Source: Natronincola peptidivorans (GTDB lineage Bacteria; Bacillota; Clostridia; Peptostreptococcales; Natronincolaceae). From it: a DNA stretch of 64,000 nt. The notes below the pieces were generated by a model. The model had not been told where the DNA came from, did no database searches, and worked only from the letters and a program-made list of their open reading frames with translations. The position numbers and the translations under genes are program-made. The stretch covers positions 186,001 through 250,000 of the forward strand of contig NZ_FOHU01000004.1 of NCBI RefSeq assembly GCF_900111615.1, given 5' to 3'. Below, piece by piece: positions 62,599-64,000 of the stretch (positions are counted from its first letter, which is position 1; each line of letters opens with the position of its first letter).

Positions 62599-63129
62599 CT
62601 ATAGATTCTCAGCATTTTTATATATTTCTTTTATCTCATCTGTAGAAATTAATGTTGATAATACATACGCAATAATAATAATGCCAGGAATATTAACTAA
62701 TAGCCTAGTTATTGCAAATCCTGCTCCCAATGAGGTCATTTCGAATAGAAACATAGGTATCTTCGTAGTAGACCAAGCGCCAATAAAAATAAGGACATTC
62801 GTAAATTTTACCCCTTTTTTCATAAAAACAGCTGCTACAGGAAAAGCGCCATAAAGGGGGCCAGCCGCTGCCGAGCCTATTAATATGGCAAGGATGATTC
62901 CCTTCACCCCTGAGTCTTCTCCCATATATTTCATCATTATTTCTCTAGGTATCCATATATCTAAAAGCCCTAAAAGGATAAATATAGGTGGAATGATAAC
63001 AATCATTTCCATAAAACTATACCCTACCACACCCATTGCCCTTATCCCAAAGCTTTGATTAACAATAGTAATAATTACAGTAACGATTACAGTGATAAGA
63101 AAAAATCTATACCTCTTTAATAGTTTCAT
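62599..63129 (-). CDS. Half-size permease (second of a tandem pair)
   Basis: This 176-residue protein has four or five membrane helices with a Gly-rich GSAAAGPLYGAFPVAAVF motif. It resembles half of a DUF318/PF03773-type permease, whose full-length relatives have two such repeats. The start overlaps the stop of the other half-size gene by 4 bases. The two probably form one complex. The substrate is unknown; relatives include ArsP-type exporters. Confidence 0.75.
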   Translation of the reverse strand: MKLLKRYRFFLITVIVTVIITIVNQSFGIRAMGVVGYSFMEMIVIIPPIFILLGLLDIWIPREIMMKYMGEDSGVKGIILAILIGSAAAGPLYGAFPVAAVFMKKGVKFTNVLIFIGAWSTTKIPMFLFEMTSLGAGFAITRLLVNIPGIIIIAYVLSTLISTDEIKEIYKNAENL

Positions 63130-63611
63130 ATTCCTCCCACCACCTTACCTATGATATAAGCCACAAGAAAAGAAAAGAAAAATGCCATGATATTTCTTGC
63201 TACAGTAAGTTTTTTGCCAAAATATTTTATCTCTACAGGAGCAGTTACTACACCCACCATCATTAGAGTAGAGATAAATGCCCCTATCTGCATATAGCCT
63301 GCTCCACTTTTCAAAAGAAGTGCTGCAGTAGGAAAAGCTACAAACCCGGGAATAAGTGTGACAGCTCCTACTATAGCAGATAGTATTACCCCTAACCATC
63401 CAGATTTTTCTCCCACTATACTAGATATAAATTCAGGGTTTACTAAGGAAAGCAAAATTCCCACCAGCATAATTACCCCTAAAAACTCTGGTAAAATATT
63501 TTCGAAGGCTTTCCATGCTTTCTTTAATGCCATTCTAGTTTTCTTTGAATCTTTATAATAAGAAATAAGCAATAAAAATATTGTAATAACATGCAATAAA
63601 TATTTTGACAC
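63126..63611 (-). CDS. Half-size permease (first of a tandem pair)
   Basis: The likely start is GTG 63611, 6 nt after AGAGGTGG, giving 161 residues. It has four helices and a GFVAFPTAALLLKSGAGYMQIGAFISTLMMVG motif that parallels that in the second half-size gene. The pair is coupled by an ATGA overlap. Together they match the length of one full permease with a split between repeats. Confidence 0.75.
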   Translation of the reverse strand: MSKYLLHVITIFLLLISYYKDSKKTRMALKKAWKAFENILPEFLGVIMLVGILLSLVNPEFISSIVGEKSGWLGVILSAIVGAVTLIPGFVAFPTAALLLKSGAGYMQIGAFISTLMMVGVVTAPVEIKYFGKKLTVARNIMAFFFSFLVAYIIGKVVGGI

Positions 63612-63772
63612 TAGTTACCACCTCTTAAGTTTCCTTATAATTATATGTTTATATTTTAATGATACTTCTGTAATAATGTCAATAAAGCTATTAAAATATT
63701 TTCAAATTATGCCTTCTTTCTAAAAAATATGTTATTATTATATAATAATGGAAAAAAAGTGGTGGCTTTTCT

Positions 63773-64000
63773 ATGATGGATTTCCTAAAGGAATTGAAGG
63801 AAAAGAAAATACTGACCCAAAAAGATGTTGACAGCTTTAAAAGCTACATTGATAAAAAATATGGGTCCCTAGAAGATGAAAAAAAAGAAGCTATTCTAAG
63901 AGACTCCATTGCTCATGTGGTAAATAGAGATTTGGCTGAGCTGAAGATGGAGAATGAGGAGGGATTAGTTCACTTTTTTGTGGAAAAAATTCTTCTAGAG
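63773..64000 (+). CDS. Hypothetical protein, cut by the window end
   Basis: The frame starts at ATG 63773 (a second ATG is at 63776) after GGTGG and remains open to base 64000. The visible 76 residues are charged and helical, opening with MMDFLKELKEKKILTQKDVD. I do not recognise the family. A TATAAT at about 63740 in the 160-bp divergent gap could be its promoter. Confidence 0.55.
   Translation, partial: MMDFLKELKEKKILTQKDVDSFKSYIDKKYGSLEDEKKEAILRDSIAHVVNRDLAELKMENEEGLVHFFVEKILLE

Overview
The window looks like ordinary chromosome of a low-GC, anaerobic, endospore-forming-type Firmicute (class Clostridia). The gene families and AT-rich style fit Alkaliphilus/Natronincola relatives, but the genus is inference. 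Supporting signs are strong AGGAGG ribosome sites with some TTG/GTG starts, a T-box leader, SigI/RsgI, rubrerythrin, an archaeal-type AspRS with GatCAB, and a glnA/ANTAR-regulator pair. I saw no rRNA, tRNA, prophage, CRISPR array or intact transposase. Most genes lie on the minus strand.

Layout. 1-4.3 kb (minus): a cut-off transglutaminase-like protein, a compact rtcB/DUF362/DUF1874 operon with a structured leader, and an HD-domain protein. 4.7-8.8 kb: an anchored GH18 protein, DNA polymerase IV, an AIM24-family protein and a small coiled-coil protein. 9-16.9 kb (mostly plus): an HtrA-like protease with a large secreted protein, rubrerythrin, a YgjV-like membrane protein, YjbQ (minus), and an ECF sigma/anti-sigma/membrane-protein operon. 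17.2-19.7 kb: a LysR regulator convergent with a YedE-TusA-YedE sulfur module. 20.1-22 kb: a GntR (YtrA-like) regulator with an ABC exporter. 22.1-25.4 kb: an M20 peptidase with no normal start codon, a MoaD-like protein, ketopantoate reductase and a 45-residue ORF.

25.4-36 kb (minus) is a maltodextrin regulon: LacI regulator, lipoprotein binding protein, two permeases, GH31 alpha-glucosidase, 4-alpha-glucanotransferase and glycogen/maltodextrin phosphorylase. The transporter imports oligosaccharides and the three enzymes break them down to glucose and glucose-1-phosphate. 36.3-42.4 kb holds a chemoreceptor, MutY, uracil-DNA glycosylase, and a divergent GNAT/nitrilase pair. 42.4-43.1 kb is non-coding and looks like a decayed inverted-repeat element carrying nested palindromic repeats.

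43.1-57.8 kb (minus) is centred on nitrogen and amidation chemistry: an ECF sigma/DUF4179 pair, an ANTAR response regulator next to glutamine synthetase, a T-box-led aspS-gatC-gatA-gatB operon, a secreted repeat protein, and the glutamate synthase large subunit with a catabolite-response-element match upstream. 58-64 kb holds the SigI/RsgI pair (RsgI with five 23-residue tail repeats), a MutT-type NUDIX hydrolase, an Asp/Glu racemase with a Ser/Cys active-site pair, an iron alcohol dehydrogenase, two half-size permeases, and a cut-off plus-strand gene.

The signals most worth a second look are the rtcB-DUF362-DUF1874 operon with its leader, the glnA leader in which a hexaloop hairpin overlaps a terminator, the M20 gene lacking a canonical start, and the inverted-repeat element at 42.4-43.1 kb.
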